DNA from: Candidatus Saccharicenans sp. | GTDB lineage: Bacteria > Acidobacteriota > Aminicenantia > Aminicenantales > Saccharicenantaceae | Reading direction: 5' to 3' | DNA length: 5,162 nt | NCBI GenBank assembly: GCA_024653405.1 | Contig: JANLGB010000085.1 | Span: 1 to 5,162 of the forward strand | Part shown: positions 1-5,162 of the stretch, in pieces | How positions within the stretch are numbered: position 1 is the first letter of the stretch | How the letters are laid out: each line of letters begins with the position of its first letter | Position numbers and translations under genes: made by a program | The notes under the pieces: generated by a model | Seen by the model: the letters and a program-made list of their open reading frames with translations, nothing else | The model's database searches: none | Told to the model about the DNA's origin: nothing

Positions 1-752
1 CTTTTGGCCTGAATGATTTTTAGGCCAACGGCATCCAGGGCCACCGGGTCGGTGCTGGCCAGAAGTCCTTTGTATGGCCAGCGATAACGTGGGTCAAACT
101 GCGGCCCCTTGTCGCAAACCGGGCGCAGGGCATCAACAATTATCAGCCTAGTCTTGCCCTTGACCTGGGGCAGGTGCCAGATTTCGCCCAGCTTGGCGCT
201 GTCTTCGTAATGGTAGTTCCTCGGGGCTCCAGAGTACATGATGTAGTTCTTTATGACTGTACCGATCCCGGTCAGCCAGTGAGCTTTGAGTCCGGGGACA
301 GAAATGAGAGCGGTAATCGGTTCCAGGTCGACCTTCCGGCCCTGGGCGTTCCGGATGTTTTCTTCCGGTAGCCCCGCGGCCAACAGCGATTCTTTGATCA
401 CATCCAGGAGTTCCTGGTGGGTGGGGTTCATCAATGGAGTCGGTACCAGGCCCACAACATCCTTAGGGCTGACCAGCGACAGCCAGGCCGCATTCATATT
501 TTTCTGGCCGGTTGTTTCCAGTAGTATTTTTTCCAGCATGCCCGCCAGAATCTGTTTGTTAACCCTTAATTCATCATCCAGCACCTTCTGGTCACGAACC
601 AGGACCACCAGGCTCTTGCTAGCGGTGTTCTTTTGGGTTTCGGCAATAGATTTCTTCAACCACTCCGGCTTGACCAGAGTTAAACCCAGGGTGGTGCCGA
701 CGGACCCCCTGATAAAATCTCTCCTGGTGATGACTTTTTTCCTGTCGCTCAT
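1..752 (-). CDS. Tat-exported DUF362 domain protein (partial, 3' end beyond the window)
   Basis: The reading frame opens with ATG at 752-750 and stays open through 250 codons to the left edge, so the C-terminus is missing. A strong Shine-Dalgarno (GGAGGGG, complement of 756-762) lies three bases before the ATG. The N-terminus has a twin-arginine signal: TRRDFIRGS at residues 9-17 followed by a weakly hydrophobic stretch to about residue 27. This implies folded export across the membrane, often used for cofactor-bearing proteins. The body matches DUF362: GLVPTPLMNPTHQELL (101-116), ALISVPGLKAHWLTGIGTVI (148-167) followed by KNY, and LLASTDPVALDAVGLKI (230-246). DUF362 proteins are poorly characterised; some carry ferredoxin-like clusters near the C-terminus, which cannot be judged here. 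The segment after ENIRN (132-136) is short compared with my memory of the family. It is probably co-transcribed with the DUF6599 gene 37 bp upstream. The family call is firm; the biochemical role is unknown. Confidence 0.9.
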   Translation of the reverse strand, partial: MSDRKKVITRRDFIRGSVGTTLGLTLVKPEWLKKSIAETQKNTASKSLVVLVRDQKVLDDELRVNKQILAGMLEKILLETTGQKNMNAAWLSLVSPKDVVGLVPTPLMNPTHQELLDVIKESLLAAGLPEENIRNAQGRKVDLEPITALISVPGLKAHWLTGIGTVIKNYIMYSGAPRNYHYEDSAKLGEIWHLPQVKGKTRLIIVDALRPVCDKGPQFDPRYRWPYKGLLASTDPVALDAVGLKIIQAK

Positions 753-789
753 TTTCCCCTCCCGGTTGAAATTTGCTTACTATATCCTA

Positions 790-1815
790 TCACTTCCAGA
801 CAATTTGTTGAAGTATTTCTTTAGTAGACTCCTGGTCCGGGGCGGCAAAAACCAGGGCCAGGAGATGGCCGGATAATTTCCAGCCCAGCCAGCCGTCTTC
901 GACCTTGATGGCATTCTCTCTTAAAACCAGTTGGGCCTCGGCAATGTTTTCTGACCTTTCTTCAACATAGGCCCGGAGAAACTCAGTCAGGGCGGCTTCT
1001 GCCTTCTGCCCCTCAGGATAATTGATTATTACCATTCGGGCTGATTTTCCTGGGGTGGTGGCCATCGTGGTCCATTCCATATACAGGGCTTCGCCGGCTG
1101 GCTCAAGATGCAGAATGTTCTCATGGCTCAGATAATAGAGAGAATTGAGAATCAGGTGGGAATGAAAATAACTGGTCCGGTCCTTTTTGACCTGCCAGCG
1201 GCTATCTGAAGCTGGCTGTATGAGTTTCAGGATATCTGGCCTTGAAGATGAAAGGCAGGAAGCCTGGACAGCAATGGTTTTCCCCAATTTCAGGATGGTC
1301 TCCTTTATCCCCTGAGATTCTCGCGAAGCCAGAATTCGGAGGTATAAATTATCCACCCGGGCCCGCAGCAGACCTTCGCCATATAGAGCGGTGTAAGCTG
1401 GAGCCGCCGGGCTTTCGGCTGGCGGCTGGACTTCCGGATTCAAGATGGCCGGTTCTCCTGTCCAGTCGAGTGATAGCAGACCAAAAGCCTCATCCGGATG
1501 CTGCATCTCATAGATTTCAACCAGGATTTCCTCATCGCTTTCCTTTTCGGCCCGGTAACGCCAGACCAGAAGCCGATTAAACTTATAGGCCAGGTAGAGC
1601 TCGCCCCCGCCGTCCAGGTAATCAAAAATATTTTCTCGGGTAATTATTTGGGGTGGTGCCTCCAGCTTCCAGCCAGCTATCGTTTCCGGCAACTTTAGAC
1701 TGTCGGCCTTAAGCATGGACTGTTCTCCTTTCCAACAGGCGGCAGAAGTCACCAGAATGAAGAAGGCAGGCCAGACAATTATGAAATACCACAGCCGGAC
1801 AATTTTAGTTTTCAT
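790..1815 (-). CDS. DUF6599 family protein with N-terminal signal peptide
   Basis: This is a 341-residue protein of unknown function. The N-terminus (KTKIVR, then a hydrophobic stretch at residues 8-26 ending SAAC at 24-27) looks like an export signal. Cys27 could be a lipobox cysteine, but the -3 residue is Ser rather than Leu/Val/Ile, so lipidation is doubtful. The mature part has the pattern I associate with DUF6599: PETIAGWK (43-50), then ENIFDYLDGGGELYLAYKF (61-79), VEIYEMQHPDEAFGLLSL (99-116), and a C-terminal GWLGWKLSGHLLALVFA (308-324). The start at 1815 is chosen because it supplies the signal peptide, but it has no good Shine-Dalgarno: a weak GCAGGAT lies about 12 bases upstream. 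ATG 1716-1714 (Met34) has a much better one (GGAG, spacing 8) and would give a cytoplasmic form. It sits 37 bp before the DUF362 gene on the same strand, consistent with an operon and a shared envelope role. Function not known. Confidence 0.85.
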   Translation of the reverse strand: MKTKIVRLWYFIIVWPAFFILVTSAACWKGEQSMLKADSLKLPETIAGWKLEAPPQIITRENIFDYLDGGGELYLAYKFNRLLVWRYRAEKESDEEILVEIYEMQHPDEAFGLLSLDWTGEPAILNPEVQPPAESPAAPAYTALYGEGLLRARVDNLYLRILASRESQGIKETILKLGKTIAVQASCLSSSRPDILKLIQPASDSRWQVKKDRTSYFHSHLILNSLYYLSHENILHLEPAGEALYMEWTTMATTPGKSARMVIINYPEGQKAEAALTEFLRAYVEERSENIAEAQLVLRENAIKVEDGWLGWKLSGHLLALVFAAPDQESTKEILQQIVWK

Positions 1816-1841
1816 CGGTCTGGCTAAAATCCTGCAGCCAT

Positions 1842-1870
1842 CTTATAGAACACCTAAATTTTAACTTCAG
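1842..1870 (-). promoter_or_regulatory. Possible promoter for the DUF6599-DUF362 operon
   Basis: On the minus strand a TATAAG hexamer (complement of 1842-1847, 5 of 6 to consensus) follows, after 17 bases, a poor CTGAAG -35 (complement of 1865-1870, 3 of 6). The surroundings are AT-rich. Transcription would begin about 20 bases before ATG 1815. Only the -10 is convincing. Confidence 0.25.
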
Positions 1871-1990
1871 GTTGAATTGAAGTCTATAAAAATCTTAAAA
1901 CCTAGCCAATGATAATCCTGTGGCCCTCGTACGATAACTGAGGGATTTCGGGTTATTCTGAGTAGGTTCTATGGCTGCCATAATTTCTTA

Positions 1991-1996
1991 TATAAT
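1991..1996 (+). promoter_or_regulatory. Perfect TATAAT -10 hexamer for the gene at 2029
   Basis: A consensus TATAAT lies 33 bases before ATG 2029, in an AT-rich stretch of a divergent intergenic region. No recognisable -35 lies 16-18 bases upstream, so an activator or another sigma factor may be needed. Transcription from it would start near 2003. That would exclude the TTG at 2002 as a start codon and favour ATG 2029. Confidence 0.4.
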
Positions 1997-2028
1997 TAAA
2001 CTTGAGCCTTATTGAAAAGAGGTATCTG

Positions 2029-2580
2029 ATGGCCAAAAACATCAGGGCGTATTGGGTGGTTATTCTATTTTTCTTTCTTATCCTTTTTTTCGGTAACGCC
2101 GTCAAGGGTCAGCAGCCAGCAGCAAATAAGGGCGGTTATGCGCTTCTGGATTCTTTGAGCCAGGTTTTTTACGATGCCAGCCAATCAGGGAGGTGGGACC
2201 AGGAGCAGATAAATCAATCACTCAAAAATCTGATGGCTGAGGCCCGCCAGGCCCGGGAACAAAATAAAATTGACGGGCCATTTTTTGTCCGTTACCAGAG
2301 GCTTCTGGGAATTATAAAAATGACTGCTGGACCCGACCCGGATGGCATCCTGGTGCCAATCATAAACCGCGAAATGGTAAGCTTTATACGTGAGGTTCGA
2401 GGGGAAGAATTAAAGGGCGTAGGCCCCGAGACCATGAATCTGCTGGCCCTGGCCATCCGTGACGAGATAATCAACCTCCGGCTTTACCTGGATGACCTGG
2501 AGAAAAAAGAAAAATTGATAAAAGAGTGGGACGAGAAGATGTCCTGGGTAGGTGAGAAAAAGAAAGCCGGGGCTAACTAA
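2029..2580 (+). CDS. Small exported protein of unknown function
   Basis: This is a 183-residue protein I do not recognise. Residues 1-27 form a signal peptide or membrane anchor: AKNIR, then a very hydrophobic run at about 8-22, then NAVKG before QQ, where signal peptidase could cut. The rest is soluble and mostly helical by composition, with many Glu/Lys/Arg and few aromatics. It has a charged C-terminal stretch from about 154 (DDLEKKEKLIKEWDEK) that could form a short coiled coil. There are no cysteines, so it carries no iron-sulfur cluster of its own. ATG 2029 is preferred over the in-frame TTG 2002 because AGAGG (2018-2022) lies six bases before it and because TATAAT 1991-1996 would start the transcript after the TTG. 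It is divergent from the DUF6599 gene and 175 bases ahead of the iron-sulfur gene. The frame and export signal are well supported; the function is unknown. Confidence 0.8.
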   Translation: MAKNIRAYWVVILFFFLILFFGNAVKGQQPAANKGGYALLDSLSQVFYDASQSGRWDQEQINQSLKNLMAEARQAREQNKIDGPFFVRYQRLLGIIKMTAGPDPDGILVPIINREMVSFIREVRGEELKGVGPETMNLLALAIRDEIINLRLYLDDLEKKEKLIKEWDEKMSWVGEKKKAGAN

Positions 2581-2654
2581 ACATCTCCAATCAGAGCTTT
2601 TGGAATATTTGTTCTTTTGCTTAATTTTCGCGGGCGCCAGACTGCTGCTACGCC

Positions 2655-2687
2655 AACTCGGTATAACTGAGTTTAGATAGTATTTTT
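2655..2687 (+). terminator. Weak hairpin after the gene at 2029, possible terminator
   Basis: AACTCGG (2655-2661) pairs with CTGAGTT (2667-2673), 7 bp with one G-U pair around a TATAA loop. A run of five T follows only at 2683-2687, nine bases after the stem, so it is a poor intrinsic terminator. It may simply be a small hairpin. Confidence 0.2.
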
Positions 2688-2707
2688 AACCTGAAAGAAG
2701 ATAACGT

Positions 2708-2736
2708 TTGACAGGAGCCCTGTTTAATGAAACGAT
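2708..2736 (+). promoter_or_regulatory. Possible promoter for the iron-sulfur protein gene
   Basis: A perfect TTGACA -35 (2708-2713) is followed after 17 bases by a weak AACGAT (2731-2736, 3 of 6). The -35 overlaps a short hairpin, ACAGG-AGC-CCTGT (2711-2723), that could be an operator. The poor -10 keeps confidence low; read-through from the gene upstream is also possible. Confidence 0.25.
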
Positions 2737-2755
2737 GAAACGGCGGAGGGTGTGA

Positions 2756-3607
2756 ATGTGTAATTTTTGCCATCAACACGGGGAAGGGAAAAAGTGGTAC
2801 CTGGAGGCCCGGAACTACTCTGAAGACCTGTTGAGTGACCTTAAGAGACGCAAATTTATCGAAGATTTTTTCACCCATGGATCAGAAGGCATGAAAAGAG
2901 GGGAGAAGGGACTAACTGCCCTGGACAAACTTCCATCGTTTATCAGCGGCTTTATCCGGAAGAAAATAACGCGGCGGCAGATGGCCAATCATTTCGGCCA
3001 GGTGATACCCATTGAGGACGTGGAAAAAATCCTGGAGATGACCACCTCAGTTGTCCGGTTGGCCTGTAGCTGTCGCCAGTCTTTCCTTGGTTCGGAGCAG
3101 CGTTTTTGCTACGGCCTAAGTCTGGTGCCCCGGGGAGGGGAGATGGTCAATATCTTGAAAGGAATTGATACCTCTTATCTAATAGGACCACAGACCGGAG
3201 GCCTGGAATATCTTTCCAAAGAGGACGCCCTGAAACACATGCAGCAATGCGAGCAGGATGGACTCTGTCACAGCGTCTGGTCATTCCTGACGCCGTTCAT
3301 AGGCGGGCTATGTAATTGCTCCTTGCCGGGTTGTATGGCTATGAGGACTTCTCTCATTCACAAGACACCGGTCATGTTTAGGGGAGAATACTTGGCGGCG
3401 GTTGACCCGGAGAAGTGTATCGCCTGTGGAGAGTGCCAGAAAATCTGTCCGTTCGGAGCCTATCGGCCCGTAAGAAATGGCCATAAGGCAGAGGTGGACC
3501 TTAAAAAATGCTACGGCTGCGGGATCTGCCGCAGGGTCTGCCCGGCCGGGGCCATCAGCCTGGTGGACCGGGCTTCTGTGCCCGAAGTGGCCCAGCTCTG
3601 GCTCTGA
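2756..3607 (+). CDS. Multi-cluster [4Fe-4S] ferredoxin-like protein
   Basis: This is a 283-residue cytoplasmic protein with 18 cysteines and no signal peptide. ATG 2756 is supported by GGAGGG at 2745-2750, five bases upstream. In order it shows: a short N-terminal CNFCHQHG (2-9) with a CxxC pair and two histidines; a helical linker; ACSCR (103-107) and FCYG (117-120); EDALKHMQQCEQDGLCH (156-172); GLCNCSLPGC (184-193); then two classic CxxCxxCxxxCP clusters (Cys221/224/227/231 and Cys252/255/258/262). The middle part resembles dicluster ferredoxin proteins with a CxCR...EEAL...GLxH...CNC..C pattern, where the extra cysteines may hold another cluster. It probably carries electrons between soluble redox enzymes. 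No catalytic domain is visible, so it may be a subunit or a donor for a partner encoded elsewhere. The neighbouring tungstate-uptake locus makes a link to ferredoxin-dependent molybdenum or tungsten oxidoreductases plausible but unproven. Confidence 0.9.
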   Translation: MCNFCHQHGEGKKWYLEARNYSEDLLSDLKRRKFIEDFFTHGSEGMKRGEKGLTALDKLPSFISGFIRKKITRRQMANHFGQVIPIEDVEKILEMTTSVVRLACSCRQSFLGSEQRFCYGLSLVPRGGEMVNILKGIDTSYLIGPQTGGLEYLSKEDALKHMQQCEQDGLCHSVWSFLTPFIGGLCNCSLPGCMAMRTSLIHKTPVMFRGEYLAAVDPEKCIACGECQKICPFGAYRPVRNGHKAEVDLKKCYGCGICRRVCPAGAISLVDRASVPEVAQLWL

Positions 3608-3697
3608 GGTCTTTCAAGGGTGGGCAACAACTTGTTAAGGCTGAAATTAAAATATCTCTTTTAGCTCATTGTCAGGTAAATCAAAAGGCCTCAGGGC

Positions 3698-3726
3698 TTG
3701 ACCCGGCAGCAAAATAAAGGTATAAA
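3698..3726 (+). promoter_or_regulatory. Sigma70-type promoter of the riboswitch-tupA transcript
   Basis: TTGACC (3698-3703, 5 of 6) and TATAAA (3721-3726, 5 of 6) are exactly 17 bases apart. The transcript would start near 3733, about 30 bases before the riboswitch aptamer, so the whole aptamer would be transcribed. This is the best promoter in the window. Confidence 0.65.
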
Positions 3727-3762
3727 AATATCTTGTAATCAACTTGATCTTTGAAATTTAAT

Positions 3763-3861
3763 CACGCTCCGAGCCGGTGGGCCTGAAGCCTGGACGGTAT
3801 GGACGCCGGCCGACAGGGTATGGCTGGAAACGGCCATTGCCTCCCGCTCAGGAAAGGAGTG
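3763..3861 (+). ncRNA. Moco/Tuco riboswitch aptamer (MOCO RNA motif)
   Basis: This leader RNA matches the molybdenum/tungsten cofactor riboswitch as I know it: CTCCGAGCCGG near the 5' end (3767-3777) and GCCTCCCG followed by AGGAAAGGAG at the 3' end (3839-3859). Helices can be drawn by eye. The outer stem is CAC..TCC (3763-3770) with GGAGTG (3856-3861). GCCGG (3773-3777) pairs with CCGGC (3806-3810). A GAAA-capped hairpin has ATGGCTG (3820-3826) pairing with CGGCCAT (3831-3837). A small GGC/GCC hairpin in 3780-3790 may be the optional P3 stem; its presence has been used to separate Moco from Tuco types, but I cannot decide this by eye. The RNA class normally represses cofactor synthesis or Mo/W uptake genes when cofactor is abundant, which fits the downstream tupA. 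Confidence 0.88.
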
Positions 3862-3892
3862 AAGGATGAATTCTTAGGGCATGCTTTCCTGG
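3848..3892 (+). promoter_or_regulatory. Predicted antiterminator pairing of the riboswitch
   Basis: CAGGAAAG (3849-3856) in the conserved 3' end of the aptamer is perfectly complementary to CTTTCCTG (3884-3891). The pairing extends by one U-G pair (3848 with 3892). It uses the left arm and loop of the terminator, so it cannot coexist with the terminator. It would also disrupt the folded aptamer. Expected logic: no cofactor, antiterminator, tupA expressed; cofactor bound, aptamer and terminator form, tupA off. The complementarity is seen; the switching is inferred. Confidence 0.6.
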
Positions 3893-3914
3893 TGGAAGGC
3901 ATGCCCTTTTTTTT
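3877..3914 (+). terminator. Intrinsic terminator, riboswitch expression platform
   Basis: Thirteen consecutive pairs join 3877-3889 (GGGCATGCTTTCC) and 3894-3906, with a single U-G wobble and a TGGT loop. They are followed directly by eight T (3907-3914). It starts 15 bases after the aptamer and lies well before tupA, so it acts as an attenuator rather than an end-of-gene terminator. Confidence 0.93.
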
Positions 3915-4303
3915 GATATTCAAGTGGGTATCTGAAAGAAGTGAAAGGCAGGGCCATAAAAGAGGAAAAATGAAAGTGGGAAAAAAGATGGAAGCACGAG
4001 AACGGCGGGCGCAGGTATTATTGATATTAATTTAATAAAGTGAGAGGAGACAGAAAAGGAGTAATTGAGCCATGGTTAGGCCCGTAATGATAAGTTGATA
4101 GGCACAGATCGGTCTGGCCGTTTAAGGGAGAAAACCTGTTCGAGAGTGAAGACCGCGCAAAGCTAAAGGCAATGAATAGGCAGAAAAATTAAGCAGTCAG
4201 TATTAAGGTTATGAAATTGGCAAAGAACTGGTGAAATCAGGAGGTCAAAAGCTAAAAAAACTTGACCCAAAAAATAAAAATGAACTGAGATAAAGAATCA
4301 GGG
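3915..4303 (+). other. Long purine-rich untranslated leader of tupA
   Basis: These 389 bases between the attenuator and tupA contain no convincing gene on either strand. The first part, to about 4080, is strongly purine-rich on the plus strand, with stops in all frames. A 6-bp inverted repeat, CGGTCT (4110-4115) and AGACCG (4150-4155), encloses AAACC and TTCGAGAGTG and is followed by GCAAAGC (4157-4163). This could be a second structured RNA element. Another TTGACC occurs at 4262-4267 without a well-placed -10. The stretch may be an extended 5' UTR or a decayed gene. Confidence 0.5.
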
Positions 4304-5162
4304 ATGGCAACTAAAAAACAAGTCAAAAAAAGAAAAGCCTTCTATATTGTTCTACTGGGGCTGATGTTCTTGCTCATCTGGGGGACAAGCCGCTGGATTA
4401 ATCGCGGGAAAAAAGCCGGGAAAGAAGTCGGCAGCGGGAAAGCCATAGCCACAAAAAAGATCGGCCCTGAACTGATTGTCGCTACCACCACCAGCTTGCT
4501 GGACAGCGGCCTTCTGGATGTGCTGGTGCCGGTCTTTGAAAAAGAATCAGGTCTTAAAATCAAGGTCATTGCTGTTGGCACTGGAGAAGCCCTCGAAATG
4601 GGCCGGCGCCAGGTGGCTGATGTGCTCCTGGTCCATGCTCCTGACCTTGAAGAAAAATTTATGGAGGAGGGCTTCGGGGCGAGACATGAGGAGTTCATGC
4701 TCAGTGAGATGGTTATAGCCGGGCCAGTGGCAGATGAGGCCGGCATCAGGGGCAAATCTTTTGTGGAGGCTTTCACCCGCATTGCCTCAGCCAGGTATCC
4801 CTTTGTCAGCCGGGCTGATAAATCGGGCACCCATCACTTAGAGATGAAAATCTGGGAAGCTTCTGGTCTTAATCCTTCTGGCAACTGGTATCTTCAGACA
4901 GGTCAGGGAATGGGGGAAAGCCTGCTCCTGGCTTCAGAAAAGCGGGCTTACATTCTGACCGATTCCCCGACCTTCCAGAAGCTCCGCGCCGGGCTAAATC
5001 TGGAAGTTCTCGCTAAAGATGAAAATTATAAGAATATTTACTCGGCCATTGCCGTCAGGGACATAACAGGCAAAATTAATGCGGCCGGGGCTGAAGCCCT
5101 GGTTGATTTTTTGGTATCAGATAAAGCCCAGAAGATGATTGCTGAATTCGGCCGGAAAGGCC
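4304..5162 (+). CDS. tupA: Tungstate ABC transporter substrate-binding protein TupA (partial, 3' end beyond the window)
   Basis: The frame runs open for 286 codons to the right edge; the family usually ends about 10-20 residues further on. It binds tungstate outside the membrane and delivers it to a TupB permease and TupC ATPase. Residues 1-11 are very basic (ATKKQVKKRK), followed by one hydrophobic segment (12-27) without a clear cleavage site, so it may be membrane-anchored. The binding domain starts at ELIVATTTSLLDSGLL (56-71), where TTTS is the oxyanion motif of TupA proteins. It continues with GTGEAL..G (92-100), ADVLLVHAP (105-113), FVSRADKSGTHHLE (167-180), WYLQTGQGMGESLLLA (195-210) and AYILTD (215-220), all in family order. 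The ATG has only an AGGG touching it, a weak ribosome site, but no better in-frame start precedes it. Expression is probably controlled by the Moco/Tuco riboswitch and attenuator about 390 bases upstream. A molybdate-preferring relative cannot be fully excluded. Confidence 0.92.
   Translation, partial: MATKKQVKKRKAFYIVLLGLMFLLIWGTSRWINRGKKAGKEVGSGKAIATKKIGPELIVATTTSLLDSGLLDVLVPVFEKESGLKIKVIAVGTGEALEMGRRQVADVLLVHAPDLEEKFMEEGFGARHEEFMLSEMVIAGPVADEAGIRGKSFVEAFTRIASARYPFVSRADKSGTHHLEMKIWEASGLNPSGNWYLQTGQGMGESLLLASEKRAYILTDSPTFQKLRAGLNLEVLAKDENYKNIYSAIAVRDITGKINAAGAEALVDFLVSDKAQKMIAEFGRKG

Noticed and set aside
286..876. Long plus-strand frame of 196 codons
   Set aside because: It is antisense to the DUF362 gene and crosses into the DUF6599 gene. 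The minus-strand translation has a Tat signal and clear DUF362 motifs, so this is a shadow.
1924..1944. CCCTC/GAGGG inverted repeat in the divergent region
   Set aside because: Five pairs with an 11-base loop is within chance expectation, and no T-run or second copy supports a role.
2586..2604. TCCAA/TTGGA hairpin soon after the stop at 2580, as a terminator
   Set aside because: Only five AT-leaning pairs around a nine-base loop, with no immediate T-run.
3757..3762. TTTAAT as an alternative -10 with TTGTAA (3733-3738) as -35
   Set aside because: Transcription would begin inside the 5' strand of the aptamer's outer stem. The TTGACC/TATAAA pair upstream scores better and leaves the aptamer whole.
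3970..4035. A 21-codon frame (MKVGKKMEARERR...) with AGAGG just upstream, possible leader peptide
   Set aside because: The stretch is so purine-rich that AGAGG-ATG pairs are expected by chance. The peptide has low complexity, and no codons of metabolic meaning are visible. Kept out of the feature list without conservation data.
3799..4035. Open frame of 78 codons through the riboswitch
   Set aside because: It runs straight through the aptamer and the terminator hairpin, and the translation has no protein-like features. The RNA structure explains this sequence.
4342..4830. Minus-strand frame of 162 codons
   Set aside because: It is antisense to tupA; the Ser/Pro/Arg-rich translation is typical of a shadow frame.

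Overview
This 5.2 kb bacterial window holds five protein genes, two of them cut by the window edges, and one clear cis-regulatory RNA. Gene content suggests an anaerobe that uses molybdenum or tungsten enzymes. It includes a Tat-exported DUF362 protein, a DUF6599 protein, a cysteine-rich multi-[4Fe-4S] protein and a tungstate-type binding protein (TupA) behind a Moco/Tuco riboswitch. DUF6599 with DUF362 and this ferredoxin type recalls Acidobacteriota/Aminicenantes-like lineages. That placement is an inference from recall, not a search result.

Layout. Minus strand: a DUF6599 gene (1815-790) is followed after 37 bp by a DUF362 gene (752 to beyond base 1), probably one operon read leftward. The divergent intergenic region 1816-2028 is AT-rich and holds promoter-like hexamers on both strands plus an imperfect inverted repeat. 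Plus strand: a small exported protein of unknown function (2029-2580) is followed, after a 175-base gap, by a 283-residue iron-sulfur protein (2756-3607). Bases 3608-4303 carry no convincing gene but much regulation. There is a good sigma70-type promoter (3698-3726), a Moco/Tuco riboswitch aptamer (about 3763-3861) and a near-perfect intrinsic terminator (3877-3914). About 390 bases of purine-rich untranslated leader follow. The window ends inside tupA (4304 to beyond 5162), which lacks only its last residues; tupB and tupC would be expected beyond the edge.

How it fits together. The riboswitch should report cellular molybdenum or tungsten cofactor and stop transcription before the tungstate-uptake gene when cofactor is plentiful. 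The sequence offers a mechanism: an 8-9 bp antiterminator pairs the conserved 3' AGGAAAG stretch of the aptamer with the left arm and loop of the terminator, so the two folds exclude each other. The iron-sulfur and DUF362 proteins next door may belong to the same redox physiology, but nothing in the sequence proves a link.

The most interesting points are the complete predicted riboswitch-antiterminator-terminator switch, and the unusually long leader between that terminator and tupA, which contains a second possibly structured segment.
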